A stretch of 64,000 nucleotides of DNA, from contig NZ_JAAMQM010000021.1 of NCBI RefSeq assembly GCF_013523055.1, positions 62,001 to 126,000 on the forward strand. Reading direction: 5' to 3'. Position numbers and translations under genes: made by a program. Numbering within the stretch: the first letter of the stretch is position 1; each line of letters starts with the position of its first letter. The notes beneath the pieces were generated by a model. It was not told the DNA's origin. It did no database searches and saw nothing but the letters and a program-made list of their open reading frames with translations. This document shows positions 17,190 to 26,194 of the stretch, one piece after another. Source of the DNA: Pseudomonas capeferrum. GTDB lineage: Bacteria > Pseudomonadota > Gammaproteobacteria > Pseudomonadales > Pseudomonadaceae.

Positions 17190-17197
17190 GGTATACC
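17190..17197. promoter_or_regulatory. GGTATACC palindrome in the aldehyde dehydrogenase leader
   Basis: An 8-bp perfect palindrome with a GTATAC core, the kind of site bound by GntR/FCD-type regulators, lies 164 bases before the aldehyde dehydrogenase start. No GntR gene is in the window. The rest of the 16996-17360 gap shows only the 17011 hairpin. Confidence 0.25.
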
Positions 17198-17360
17198 GTA
17201 ATCTCGCTATCCCATTTGGCGGATAGCACTTGATGCCGTACACGGTCGTTTCGGGGCGTGTTGTACGGGAAGTTCCTTGGCACTGCCTTTGGCAGCCTAC
17301 GCCCCGACCGCGCCTGTCCGTTTTTCGGATCAGGTGCTGTATACGACCAGGTACATCGTA

Positions 17361-18785
17361 ATGAGCCATTCTCTTTCGTTTTTCATCGATGGCAGCTGGG
17401 TCGCTCCAGCCACACTGCGGGTATTTCCCGTCTACGACCCCGCTCGCGAAATGCCTTTCGCTCAAATAGCCTTCGGCTCTACTGCTGACGTCGATCATGC
17501 CGTCCGCGCCGCAGCCGCCGCGTTTCCCAGCTTCTCCCAGACTTCTCGCGAGGAGCGCCTGGCGCTGTTCGAACGCATCCTGTGCTGTTTTCGTGAGCGC
17601 GCCGAGCAGATGGCGCATGTCATTTCTCGAGAGTTGGGTGCGCCCCTCTTTTTTTCCCGCACCGTTCAGGTAGCCAGCGCAGAAGCTCAAATTCTGCAGT
17701 ACATCAAGACGCTGGGCGCTTATGAGTTCGAAACTCAGAAAGGTAGCACTCGAATCATTCGTGAAGCCATTGGTGTGGCCGCACTCATCACGCCTTGGAA
17801 CTGGCCGATCAACCAGATCGTTTGCAAGGTGCTGCCGGCGTTAGCTGCTGGGTGCACCATGGTACTCAAACCCAGCGAAGAAACGCCCCTAAGCGCGCTG
17901 CTGTTTGCCCAGATACTGCAGGCGGCCGGTGTACCACGCGGCGTCTTCAATCTGGTCAATGGAGAGGGTGCCGAAGTAGGCGCCGCTCTCGTCAGTCACC
18001 CATTGGTGGACATGGTTTCGTTCACCGGTTCTACGCGAGCGGGGATTGCTGTAGCCAAGCTTGCAGCGGAGGGGGTCAAGCGGGTCTGTCAGGAGCTTGG
18101 CGGAAAGTCGGCAAACATTCTCTTGCCAGATGTGCACATAGCCGATGCGGCTCGCCGTGGGGCGTTGGCCTGCTTTGCAAACTCAGGGCAGACCTGCGAC
18201 GCGCCGACCCGCATGCTTGTCCCCCGTCAGCGCATGCAGGAGGCCATCGAAGGCGCTCAAGCCGCTGCCAACGCCGTCCGTGCTGCCGACCCTCGAGACC
18301 CGGAGAGCGTCATCGGACCGGTCGTTAGCCGTCGGCAGTTCGACAGCATTCAGCGGTTGATCAATCTAGGCATCGAGGAGGGTGGCCAACTGGTTGCCGG
18401 TGGCCCAGGGCGTCCAGAAGGCCTGGACCAAGGCTGGTACGTGCAACCGACTGTTTTCGCCAATGTGACCCCGCAGATGACCCTGGCGCGAGAAGAGGTC
18501 TTCGGCCCCGTACTGGTGTTGATGGCGTACGACGACATCGATGAAGCCATTGCAATGGCTAACGACAGCGAGTTCGGCCTCGCTGCCTATGTCCAGTCCT
18601 CCTGTCTCGACACCGCCCGCCATGTGGCCCGGCGCCTGCGTGCGGGAACCGTCTACATCAACGATCCGGAATGGGATCTGACGGCGCCTTTCGGCGGCTA
18701 CAAACAATCTGGCAACGGGCGTGAATACGCGGAATACGGTCTGAACGAATTCCTCGAGATAAAGGCGATGCTTGGCCACGGTTGA
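17361..18785 (+). CDS. NAD(P)-dependent aldehyde dehydrogenase
   Basis: 474 residues from ATG 17361; the frame is open further upstream but without sequence similarity to the family. Motifs are ITPWNWPINQIVCKVLPALAAGCTMVLKPSEETP, SFTGSTRAG (cofactor loop), QELGGKSANILLPD (catalytic Glu) and FANSGQTCDAPTRM with the nucleophile Cys279; TAPFGGYKQSGNGRE closes the fold. It lies 53 bases before the GMC dehydrogenase and probably oxidises the aldehyde that enzyme makes. Confidence 0.94.
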   Translation: MSHSLSFFIDGSWVAPATLRVFPVYDPAREMPFAQIAFGSTADVDHAVRAAAAAFPSFSQTSREERLALFERILCCFRERAEQMAHVISRELGAPLFFSRTVQVASAEAQILQYIKTLGAYEFETQKGSTRIIREAIGVAALITPWNWPINQIVCKVLPALAAGCTMVLKPSEETPLSALLFAQILQAAGVPRGVFNLVNGEGAEVGAALVSHPLVDMVSFTGSTRAGIAVAKLAAEGVKRVCQELGGKSANILLPDVHIADAARRGALACFANSGQTCDAPTRMLVPRQRMQEAIEGAQAAANAVRAADPRDPESVIGPVVSRRQFDSIQRLINLGIEEGGQLVAGGPGRPEGLDQGWYVQPTVFANVTPQMTLAREEVFGPVLVLMAYDDIDEAIAMANDSEFGLAAYVQSSCLDTARHVARRLRAGTVYINDPEWDLTAPFGGYKQSGNGREYAEYGLNEFLEIKAMLGHG

Positions 18786-18838
18786 TCGTGTGTTGCGTTG
18801 ACGAAGTGCAAACAAAAACAAGATGAGGTGCAGCAGTC

Positions 18839-20503
18839 ATGGAACATCCGGTCGAGTACGACTACATCATCATCGGCGCCGGCTCTGCGGGCTGTGTGCT
18901 GGCCAACCGATTATCCGAGAGCCCGGACATCAGTGTGCTGGTGTTGGAGGCGGGGCCGATGGACAGGAATTTCTTCATTCAGGTCCCGGCAGGGGTCCAT
19001 CGCATCTACAACAATCCTGGGCTGAACTGGAATTATGTCAGTGAGCCCGCCAAGGGGATGAATGATCGCTGCATCCCGATTCCCAGAGGTCGTGTCGTCG
19101 GTGGTTCTTCGACCATCAATGCAATGGTCTACATGCGCGGCCACCCGCTGGACTTCGATGGCTGGGCGCGCGACTTCGACCTGCCTTCCTGGGACTATGC
19201 CCATTGTCTACCGTACTTCCGCAAGGCTGAGCGCAGTGACCGTGGAGAGAACCTGTGGCGTGGTGGAAGTGGCCCGTTGGGCGTGTCTCGTGGCACCAGC
19301 GACAACCCCCTGTATGACGTATTCGTCGAGGCTGGCAAAGGCAGCGGCGTGGGGATTTCCGATGACCTCAATGGCTATCAGGCCGAAGGCCTTGCACGTT
19401 TCGATGCGACCAAGTGGGAGGGACGACGTTGTTCAGCTGCAGACGCGTACCTGCATCCGGCGTTGTCCCGCAGCAATCTTCACCTTGAGGCGCAGGCGCA
19501 TGTACAGCGCATCGAGCTGTGCGACAGTCGCGCTGTTGGCGTGACCTTCCGCAAAGGTGGCAAGGTGCGACACGCTGTGTGCACAAAGGAGGTCATCCTC
19601 AGCGGTGGAGCGATCAACTCCCCGCAAATCTTGCTGCTTTCTGGCATCGGCCCCGCAGATGAGCTGCGCCGACTGGGCATCACGCCGCAAGTGGATTTAC
19701 CGGGCGTCGGAGCAAACCTTCAAGACCATGCCGACATTGCGTTGCAATGGGCATGCACTCAGCCCGTGACCCTGGACCGCATCGGCTCGCCGCTACGCAT
19801 GGCTGCTGCGGGAGCAGAGTGGCTGCTGCACAAGAGAGGGCCGGCCGCCTCGAACTTCTGGGAGGCGGGGGGACTCGTGCGTAGCAATGCCGAGGTGCCC
19901 TACGGAAACTTTGAATTGCAGTTCATCCCGGTAGCCATCGATTACGAAGAAAGCCGAACGGTTCTCAAGCAAGGCTTCCAGATCCATATCAGCCAAGCAA
20001 GACCGCAAAGCCGAGGATCGATTCGTCTGCGTAGCGCTGACCCGATGGCGCCACCTCGAATCGATATAAATCTGCTCGATACCTCGGCAGACAGCCGTGA
20101 GATGGTCGAGGGGATCAGACTCACGCGGGAGATCGTTTCCCAGCCGGTATTCGATGGTTACCGTGGTGCGGAAATTTCTGCAAGTGCGGCCTGCCGCGAT
20201 GACACCGCACTGCTGCGTTTCGTGCGTGAGAACGCCATCACTGACTATCACCCCGCCTGCACTTGCCGCATGGGTAACGATGGGCAGGCGGTCGTCGGAG
20301 CAGACCTGAAAGTACACGGGGTGCAAGGGTTGCGTGTGGTGGATGCCTCGGTCATGCCGCGCATCACCGGCGTCAATCTCAATGCTCCGACCATCATGAT
20401 CGCGGAAAAGGCGGCAGACCTCATCCTCGGCCGAACGCCCCTGGCACCGCTCTACGTCCCTCTGCAATTGAACCCTGGCGTGGTCTACAGCCATGCCGTC
20501 TGA
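18839..20503 (+). CDS. GMC-family FAD alcohol/choline dehydrogenase-like protein
   Basis: 554 residues. The N-terminal dinucleotide fold is YIIIGAGSAGCVLANRLSE with VLVLEAG at strand 2. GRVVGGSSTINAMVYMRG (GMC signature 1) and GGAINSPQILLLSGIGPADEL (signature 2) are both intact. The C-terminal catalytic block is TDYHPACTCRMG and DASVMPRITGVNLNAPTIMIAEKAADLIL, with the His-Asn pair. It resembles BetA and long-chain alcohol dehydrogenases; the substrate is not evident. An AACAAAAA motif (18811-18818) lies before the start, consistent with Crc/Hfq control. Confidence 0.94.
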   Translation: MEHPVEYDYIIIGAGSAGCVLANRLSESPDISVLVLEAGPMDRNFFIQVPAGVHRIYNNPGLNWNYVSEPAKGMNDRCIPIPRGRVVGGSSTINAMVYMRGHPLDFDGWARDFDLPSWDYAHCLPYFRKAERSDRGENLWRGGSGPLGVSRGTSDNPLYDVFVEAGKGSGVGISDDLNGYQAEGLARFDATKWEGRRCSAADAYLHPALSRSNLHLEAQAHVQRIELCDSRAVGVTFRKGGKVRHAVCTKEVILSGGAINSPQILLLSGIGPADELRRLGITPQVDLPGVGANLQDHADIALQWACTQPVTLDRIGSPLRMAAAGAEWLLHKRGPAASNFWEAGGLVRSNAEVPYGNFELQFIPVAIDYEESRTVLKQGFQIHISQARPQSRGSIRLRSADPMAPPRIDINLLDTSADSREMVEGIRLTREIVSQPVFDGYRGAEISASAACRDDTALLRFVRENAITDYHPACTCRMGNDGQAVVGADLKVHGVQGLRVVDASVMPRITGVNLNAPTIMIAEKAADLILGRTPLAPLYVPLQLNPGVVYSHAV

Positions 20504-20543
20504 TGCAAGCTCGACCAACAATGACAAGACAAAGGTAGTCGAC

Positions 20544-20771
20544 ATGAACCATCCACAAACGCTACGAGGACAACTCCACAATGGAGTACAGGCCAAGGAT
20601 GATTCCCCGTACAACATCGCTCTGGCAGTGAAGATCGCCCGCATCCGCGACGTCGAGCATCTGGCCTGCGATTGCAACGGCTCTTCCGCAGTGATCTTTC
20701 GAGAATGCGCAATCTGGCTGGTAGCGGCAGCGATCCTCTGGATCGGCGGACTCTTCGTTGTATTTGCCTGA
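20544..20771 (+). CDS. Small single-pass membrane protein
   Basis: 75 residues. The hydrophilic N-terminal part includes a VEHLACDCNG stretch with two Cys. It is followed by one C-terminal membrane helix, ECAIWLVAAAILWIGGLFVVFA. It lies between the GMC dehydrogenase and the NCS1 permease with only ten bases to the permease start, so it is co-transcribed. I do not recognise a family. It may be a permease accessory subunit or an assembly partner for the dehydrogenase; both are inference. Confidence 0.75.
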   Translation: MNHPQTLRGQLHNGVQAKDDSPYNIALAVKIARIRDVEHLACDCNGSSAVIFRECAIWLVAAAILWIGGLFVVFA

Positions 20772-20781
20772 GGCGGCTAAA

Positions 20782-22260
20782 ATGACTGACAACATGAGCT
20801 TCGATACGCTGAACAACATTGCCAAGGAATCGGTTTCCGGGCGCCTTCCCCTGACCGGCAGCGAGCGCATCTATACTGGCTATTTCTCCTTCCTGTGGAC
20901 CTGTACGGCATTCGCAGCGGCTACCTGGGCGTTTCTGATTGGCGGCATATTGCCATTTACCGGCGATACCAAGCTGGGCATCCTTGGCTATTTCATCGGA
21001 ACGATCATCGGCCTGGTGCCGGTGATCCTGTCGGGCGGACTTCCCTCATTCCGATATGGTGTCGATCCGATTGATGCCACGAAATCTGCGTTCGGGGTAA
21101 GGGGCTCCATACTTCCGATGTTTGTGTTGCTGGTGGTGAACCTGAGCTGGAGTTACCTGCTGGTCGCGCTCACGTCGCGGGGAGCGGCCAATGTTTATCA
21201 AGAGATAAGCGGCGGGCCAGTGTCAGAGTATGTAGTGATCGCAATTGCCATCCTGACCCTGCTGCTCGGATGGGCGATGACCATTTATGGACCTTGGCTG
21301 TTTGAAAGGATCAGTCGCTACGTGGCACCTGGTCATCTGATCGTCACGCTGATCATGCTGGGCTTGCTGTGCAGCCACTTCGGTTTCTTCGAGCTGCTCG
21401 ACACCAACGTGGCACCAGAGAAAGCCTATACCCAGGACAAGCTCACCGGTTTCATCTATGCCATTGAGTTCGGTGTGTCCGCTTCGCTCTCATGGTGGCC
21501 GATGGTGGGTGGGCTGACCAGGCTGGCCAAACAGCGCAAGCACCTGGCCGGGCCAGCCATTTGGGGACTGGCTGTGCTGGGCGCGGCGTTCATATCCGCC
21601 ATCGCGGCACTGGCCGCCGTCAGCGCTGGCACCGCAGACCCGACGGTATGGATGATCAAGCTGGGTGGCCCTTACCTGGGTTGCGCCATCATGGTCTTCG
21701 TACTGCTGGCGAACATTCCGTCCATGGTCATCATGCTCTACCTGGCCGGCGTGTCGGTACAGCAGATCCGGGCATTCGCTCGCTTGCGCTGGTCTGCGCT
21801 GATCGGTCTGTTCATGCTTCCCGGCCTTTATGTGGCATTCAATACGCAATGGATGCTCGATGAGGTGATGGCGTTCGTCAGCTACATCGGTCTGCTGTCT
21901 ATGGGGATCGCCAGCGTCATGTTCGTGGACTACCTGATTCTGCGGCGCGAGCAACTGGACGTTCGACATCTGTTTCATTCAACGCCACGCGGTAAGTACT
22001 GGTTCACCGGTGGCGTGAACTGGGTAGCGGTGCTGACCACCTTCGCCTCGATCACCTTCTACCTGTGGATGTACAACCCTATTTCACTGCGTACCGAACC
22101 CGCCTTTATGTACCTGGGCGCGGGCATACCCACCATGCTGTTCACAGGGTTGGTGTACTACGTGCTGATGAAATGGCTGGTGGTGGGTCGCAAGGGGGCT
22201 TATCCAATGCCTGGCAGCGCGTCTGTACAGGACAAAGAGCCCGTGGAAGTAGCGCTGTGA
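20782..22260 (+). CDS. NCS1-family cytosine/purine/allantoin-type permease
   Basis: 492 residues with about 12 membrane segments. After a soluble N-terminus come SGRLPLTGSERIYTGYFSFLWTCTAFAAATWAF and IIGLVPVILSGGLPSFRYGVDPIDATKSAFGVRG, the NCS1 pattern of helix 1-3, and VSASLSWWPMVGGLTRLAKQ, typical of substrate-contacting helix 6. GGCGG lies before ATG 20782. It probably imports the alcohol or amine used by the neighbouring dehydrogenases rather than a nucleobase; that is inferred from the operon. Confidence 0.9.
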   Translation: MTDNMSFDTLNNIAKESVSGRLPLTGSERIYTGYFSFLWTCTAFAAATWAFLIGGILPFTGDTKLGILGYFIGTIIGLVPVILSGGLPSFRYGVDPIDATKSAFGVRGSILPMFVLLVVNLSWSYLLVALTSRGAANVYQEISGGPVSEYVVIAIAILTLLLGWAMTIYGPWLFERISRYVAPGHLIVTLIMLGLLCSHFGFFELLDTNVAPEKAYTQDKLTGFIYAIEFGVSASLSWWPMVGGLTRLAKQRKHLAGPAIWGLAVLGAAFISAIAALAAVSAGTADPTVWMIKLGGPYLGCAIMVFVLLANIPSMVIMLYLAGVSVQQIRAFARLRWSALIGLFMLPGLYVAFNTQWMLDEVMAFVSYIGLLSMGIASVMFVDYLILRREQLDVRHLFHSTPRGKYWFTGGVNWVAVLTTFASITFYLWMYNPISLRTEPAFMYLGAGIPTMLFTGLVYYVLMKWLVVGRKGAYPMPGSASVQDKEPVEVAL

Positions 22261-22276
22261 TAGCTGGAGCCAGAGC

Positions 22277-23365
22277 ATGAGGGATTGCGAATTTCCCATC
22301 CGGATGCAGGTGGCCGGAAACACCTGCATTTGTGATTTGAGCCAGGCACGAAGCAATGAAGATCGTGATCGCTGGATGCTGGCGCTTGAGCGTGCGTGGA
22401 CGACTGGCGCCCACTTGAGCTGTGAATGTCCGAGACAGGGTGATAAACGCTTGCGATTCACCGCCGGGCGCCTGGTTCGCGAGCCAGGAAAGGGCTTCGA
22501 ACATGCGCCTGCGTGTGTTTTCTACTTCCCTCCCAGGAGCCAGTCAGGCATGTCTAGCTACAAAGTCGGTGTTCGTGCGGCAGACACGCCAGGTGAATGG
22601 TGTCTGGAGGTAGGCCCGGTGATCACCAGCCCGCTAGAGGGTTTTAAGCAGGCCAGTTCCGCCAGTTCCACGATGTTCTCGCTGCGGGCCTTGTTCGACT
22701 TCGTCTGGACGATTGCAGGCCTCAACGCCTGGTCGCCAGAGGCTCAGTCCTGGCGTACCGTGCGAGATGTCAACGACCGGCTGCTGGAGGCCGCGCGGGA
22801 CATCTATCTGGAGCGTTTCCCATTGGTGGATTACCTGCTGGTGGGGACGCCTGGGGTAAAGGAACAGAAGCGCTCCAATCGTGCGAAAGCCCTCAAGGCA
22901 CTGGAAGCTTCCCGTCCATTTATCGCGATCGTGCCGCTGGCGGCGTGGAGTGAAACACGAGAGCAAGCCAGCGACCACAGGCTTGCGCTGACTGACTTTG
23001 ATGGAATACCAGCATTTTCCTGTCTCTCGGCAGAATGGCAAAAGGCGCTCAGCGAAAATCCTTTCGTTGTGGATGCGTGGCGAGGGGGTGATCGAGTGCT
23101 GGCCGTCATTCTGGCTACACCCTGCTCACCACGTCTGGCTCGACTCGAAAAGCTACGACTCGTGCCGGTAAGCGCTGCGTGGTTACCCCTCGATTCGGCA
23201 GAGCAGCGGTGGATGGAATTGAAGTTGCGAGAGGAGCAACGGTGTTTCTGGAAGCCGCTCGCCTTCGACTCCGTTTCGTCGCGCCAGCTACCAGATTTCT
23301 GGCTGGAGGAGGGGAGTCGATACGCCATTCCGATCGCCGTCCGCTGTGAGGCGTCGCGAGAATAG
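22277..23365 (+). CDS. DUF1173-like protein of unknown function
   Basis: 362 residues, soluble, start ATG 22277, 16 bases after the permease stop. The N-terminal region has a CxC...HxxxC pattern (LSCECPRQGDKRLRF, then GFEHAPACVFY), which resembles the putative zinc-binding segment of DUF1173 proteins known mainly from plasmids and integrative elements. The middle is helical (TMFSLRALFDFVWTIAGLN) and the C-terminal half has alternating strands. I assign the family from memory of the pattern only. Its position at the end of a transport/oxidation operon is unusual for DUF1173. Confidence 0.65.
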   Translation: MRDCEFPIRMQVAGNTCICDLSQARSNEDRDRWMLALERAWTTGAHLSCECPRQGDKRLRFTAGRLVREPGKGFEHAPACVFYFPPRSQSGMSSYKVGVRAADTPGEWCLEVGPVITSPLEGFKQASSASSTMFSLRALFDFVWTIAGLNAWSPEAQSWRTVRDVNDRLLEAARDIYLERFPLVDYLLVGTPGVKEQKRSNRAKALKALEASRPFIAIVPLAAWSETREQASDHRLALTDFDGIPAFSCLSAEWQKALSENPFVVDAWRGGDRVLAVILATPCSPRLARLEKLRLVPVSAAWLPLDSAEQRWMELKLREEQRCFWKPLAFDSVSSRQLPDFWLEEGSRYAIPIAVRCEASRE

Positions 23366-23409
23366 GGGGAAGCGCATCACGGCGAATGCGTTCGGTTCCT
23401 GGATAGGTC

Positions 23410-24012
23410 TCAGAATGTCGGCGGGGTGATCACCCAGATCACCACCGCATCCACTTCGCCAGGGTTGCCGTAACGGTGCGGCTCCTGGCTGGAGAAGCTG
23501 AAGCTGTCGCCTTCGCTCAACTGAAAATACCGCTCGCCAACCCACAGCTCGAAATTGCCGGCCAGTAGGTAACCCGCTTCCTCGCCGTCGTGGCTGTAAC
23601 TCTGCTGGCTATAAGTGCCCGGCGGGAAGCGCGAGTGGAGGATTTCCAAGTGGCGGTTGGGCTGCGGCGTGAGCAGCTGATCGACGATGCCGTCTTCGTA
23701 ATACACGCTCAGGCGGCTGTTCTTGCGTACCACGTAGCCGCTGTCTTCCGCAGCGGTGCAGGTTTCGCTGGCGAAGAACCATTGGATGGTCACGCCCAGG
23801 CTGCGGGCGATATTGAACAGCGCCGGGATCGACGGATAGGAAAGGTTACGCTCCAGTTGGCTGATGTAGCCGGCGCTAAGCTCGCTCTGCTTGGCCAACT
23901 CCGCCAGGGTCATGCCGTGGCGCTTACGCAGGCCGCGGATACGGGTGCCGAGAAACTGCGGTGCCGCGCCCCCGTCTTCGGTAGCGGGCGGCGTTGGGGG
24001 GGGCTGGCTCAT
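23410..24012 (-). CDS. XRE-family regulator with C-terminal cupin sensor domain
   Basis: 200 residues. The HTH (residues about 22-75) is LGTRIRGLRKRHGMTLAELAKQSELSAGYISQLERNLSYPSI. The cupin domain (about 120-195) has ILHSRFPPGTYSQQSYSHDGEEAGYLLAGNFELWVGERYFQLSEGDSFSFSSQEPHRYGNPGE with the metal-binding His/Glu set. This architecture is that of PuuR-like repressors of amine and amino-acid catabolism. It is convergent with the DUF1173-like gene and lies 39 bases after the stop of the FadH-like gene, so it is probably co-transcribed with it. Confidence 0.93.
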   Translation of the reverse strand: MSQPPPTPPATEDGGAAPQFLGTRIRGLRKRHGMTLAELAKQSELSAGYISQLERNLSYPSIPALFNIARSLGVTIQWFFASETCTAAEDSGYVVRKNSRLSVYYEDGIVDQLLTPQPNRHLEILHSRFPPGTYSQQSYSHDGEEAGYLLAGNFELWVGERYFQLSEGDSFSFSSQEPHRYGNPGEVDAVVIWVITPPTF

Positions 24013-24051
24013 GTGCGTCGGTCCATCGGGAAAGCGGCAGTATGACCAGCC

Positions 24052-26004
24052 TCAGAGCGCCCAGGCAACAGTCAGGCCGTCATGGATCGCCTCCTCAACG
24101 GTGCGCGGCGCCAGACAGTCGCCGATGCGACGTATCTCGACCAGACCTGCCAGCTCCTCGGCCAGGGTGTCTTCGGGCTGGTGGCCCAGGCACAGCACCA
24201 GGGTGTCGATGCCCTCGAAGATCATCGGTTCGCCGCTGGCGGTGTGCAGCAGGTAGACGGTGTTGTCGTCACAGCCGTAGAGCCGGGCATAGGGGGTGAT
24301 CGGGATGCGCAGACGGTGCAGCTCGCCGGCCAGCTGGTCGCGCACGTACAGCGGCAGGTTCTCCCCGCAGTGGGTGCCGTTGACCGCCAGTTGCACCTGA
24401 TGGCCGTCGCGCACCAGGCGCTCGGCGATGCCTGGGCCGATCCAGTCGCTGCGCCAGTCCACCACCAGCACCGAGCGGCCCAGGGTGGCCTGGTTGCGAA
24501 GGACCTGCCAGGCATCCACCACCTGCATCTGGCCGCTGCGTTCGAAATCCGGCCAGTAAGGCGTCGCGCCGGTGGCGGCGATCACCAGGTCGGGACGCTC
24601 GCGTTCGACCAAGGCACGATCGACCCGGGTGTTGCGTACCACGCGCACGCCAGCCAGTTCCATCTCCCGCTGCAGGTTGGTGCTGGTGCCACCGAACTCG
24701 CTGCGCCGGGGCAGCAGTTGGGCCAGCAGCACCTGGCCGCCCAGCTGTGGACTGGCCTCGTAGAGGGTGACATCGTGGCCCCGCGCCGCAGCGACAGCCG
24801 CAGCCTTCATGCCGGCCGGGCCGCCGCCGGCGATCATGATGCGCTTGGGGGCAAGGGTGAGGGTGAGCTTGCCGTACTGCAGCTCACGGCCAGTTTCTGG
24901 GTGCTGGATGCAAGAGATCGGCAGGCCGCGGTGGAAATGGCCAATGCACGCCTGGTTACAGGCGATGCAGGCGCGCACGTTCTCGACCTGACCACGTTCG
25001 GTCTTACCCGGCATTTGCGGATCGCAGATCAGCGCACGCGTCATGCCGCAGACGTCGGCCTGGCCGCGGGCGAGGATCAGTTCGGCTTCCTGGGGTTGGT
25101 TGATGCGTCCGGTGACGAACAGCGGGATATCCAGGCGCGCCTTGAAGGTGCCAGCTTCGCGGGTCAGGTAGGCCGCTTCGATGGCCATGGGCGGGACGAT
25201 GTGCACCGCGCCCCCCAGCGACGCGGAGGTGCCAGCGACGATGTGCAGGTAGTCGATCTCGCGTTGCAGGACCTCGGCGGCGACCAGGGATTCGTCCTCG
25301 GTCAGCCCCTCAGGATCACGCTCGTCGGCACTGATGCGCAGGCCAACGATGAATTGCTCGTCGGTGGCCGCGCGCACCGCCGCCAGCACTTCGTGTAAGA
25401 AGCGCAGGCGTTGCTCAAGGCCGCCGTTGTAGCCGTCGGTGCGGCGGTTGACGCGTGGGTTGAGGAACTGCGCCGGCAGGTAACCGTGGCTAGCCACGAC
25501 CTCCACACCGTCCAGCCCGGCCTGGTACAGGCGGCGGGCGGCGCTGGCGTAGCCCTGGACGATCTCGTCGATCATGGCCTGATCCAACGCCCGAGGCATG
25601 ACCCGGAAGCGCTCGTTGGGCACCGCCGAGGCCGAATAGGCCACTGCTAGCAGGCCATCGGCCGTCTCCATGATCTCTCGCCCGGGATGGAACAGTTGCG
25701 ATAGCAGCACCGTGTCGTGGGCATGGCAGGCTTCGGCCAGGCGTCTATAGCCGTCGATGCAGCTATCGTCAGTGGCCATCAGCACATGGGAGGTGTAGCG
25801 GGCACTGTCATGCACACCCGCCACCTGCAGCACGATCAGGCCGGCACCGCCTTGGGCGCGAGCGAGCTGATAGGCAATCAGCTCGTCATTGACCAGGTTG
25901 TCGGTGGGCAAGCAGGTGTCATGCCCGGCGGACATGATGCGGTTCTTCAGGCGTTTGCCACGGATCTGCAGCGGTTCGAACAGGTGGGTAAAGGCAGATG
26001 ACAT
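24052..26004 (-). CDS. NADH:flavin oxidoreductase, 2,4-dienoyl-CoA reductase (FadH)-like
   Basis: 650 residues. An N-terminal OYE-type TIM barrel (FEPLQIRGKRLKNRIMSAGHDTCL, GLDGVEVVASHGYLPAQFLNPRVNRRTDGYNGG) is followed by a Cys cluster (CIACNQACIGHFHRGLPISCIQHP) for a 4Fe-4S centre. The C-terminal dinucleotide-binding domains start at RIMIAGGGPAGMKAAAVAAARGH. The layout matches FadH, trimethylamine and dimethylglycine-type dehydrogenases. It is divergent from the binding-protein gene at 26195 across a 190-base region with a strong dyad. With the XRE-cupin regulator it may serve amine demethylation or enoate reduction. Confidence 0.92.
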   Translation of the reverse strand: MSSAFTHLFEPLQIRGKRLKNRIMSAGHDTCLPTDNLVNDELIAYQLARAQGGAGLIVLQVAGVHDSARYTSHVLMATDDSCIDGYRRLAEACHAHDTVLLSQLFHPGREIMETADGLLAVAYSASAVPNERFRVMPRALDQAMIDEIVQGYASAARRLYQAGLDGVEVVASHGYLPAQFLNPRVNRRTDGYNGGLEQRLRFLHEVLAAVRAATDEQFIVGLRISADERDPEGLTEDESLVAAEVLQREIDYLHIVAGTSASLGGAVHIVPPMAIEAAYLTREAGTFKARLDIPLFVTGRINQPQEAELILARGQADVCGMTRALICDPQMPGKTERGQVENVRACIACNQACIGHFHRGLPISCIQHPETGRELQYGKLTLTLAPKRIMIAGGGPAGMKAAAVAAARGHDVTLYEASPQLGGQVLLAQLLPRRSEFGGTSTNLQREMELAGVRVVRNTRVDRALVERERPDLVIAATGATPYWPDFERSGQMQVVDAWQVLRNQATLGRSVLVVDWRSDWIGPGIAERLVRDGHQVQLAVNGTHCGENLPLYVRDQLAGELHRLRIPITPYARLYGCDDNTVYLLHTASGEPMIFEGIDTLVLCLGHQPEDTLAEELAGLVEIRRIGDCLAPRTVEEAIHDGLTVAWAL

Positions 26005-26057
26005 GCGTGCAGCTCCGGTCGGTTATCGCTGTTGTTTTACTCATCAAAGTGTAGCCA

Positions 26058-26086
26058 CAGTAAAAAATCAACTTGTTTTTTTACTG
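26058..26086. promoter_or_regulatory. Dyad in the divergent 26005-26194 promoter region
   Basis: Perfect 10-bp arms CAGTAAAAAA / TTTTTTACTG flank a 9-base spacer. It is central between two divergent genes, which favours an operator over a terminator; the XRE-cupin protein encoded at 23410 is the likeliest binder (inference). A CA motif AACAACAA lies at 26137-26144. Confidence 0.45.
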
Positions 26087-26194
26087 GCGCCCGACTAGCG
26101 TTGAATTCACCCCCTGAGCCAGGGGCGAGACCTCACAACAACAAGAAAACGGGCCTGCGCCGCACCTGTGCAGGCACCGCAGGAGGAACCACCG

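Noticed and set aside
24082..25398. 438-codon plus-strand open frame opposite the FadH-like gene
   Set aside because: The sense strand has barrel, Fe-S and FAD motifs in order; this frame has none.
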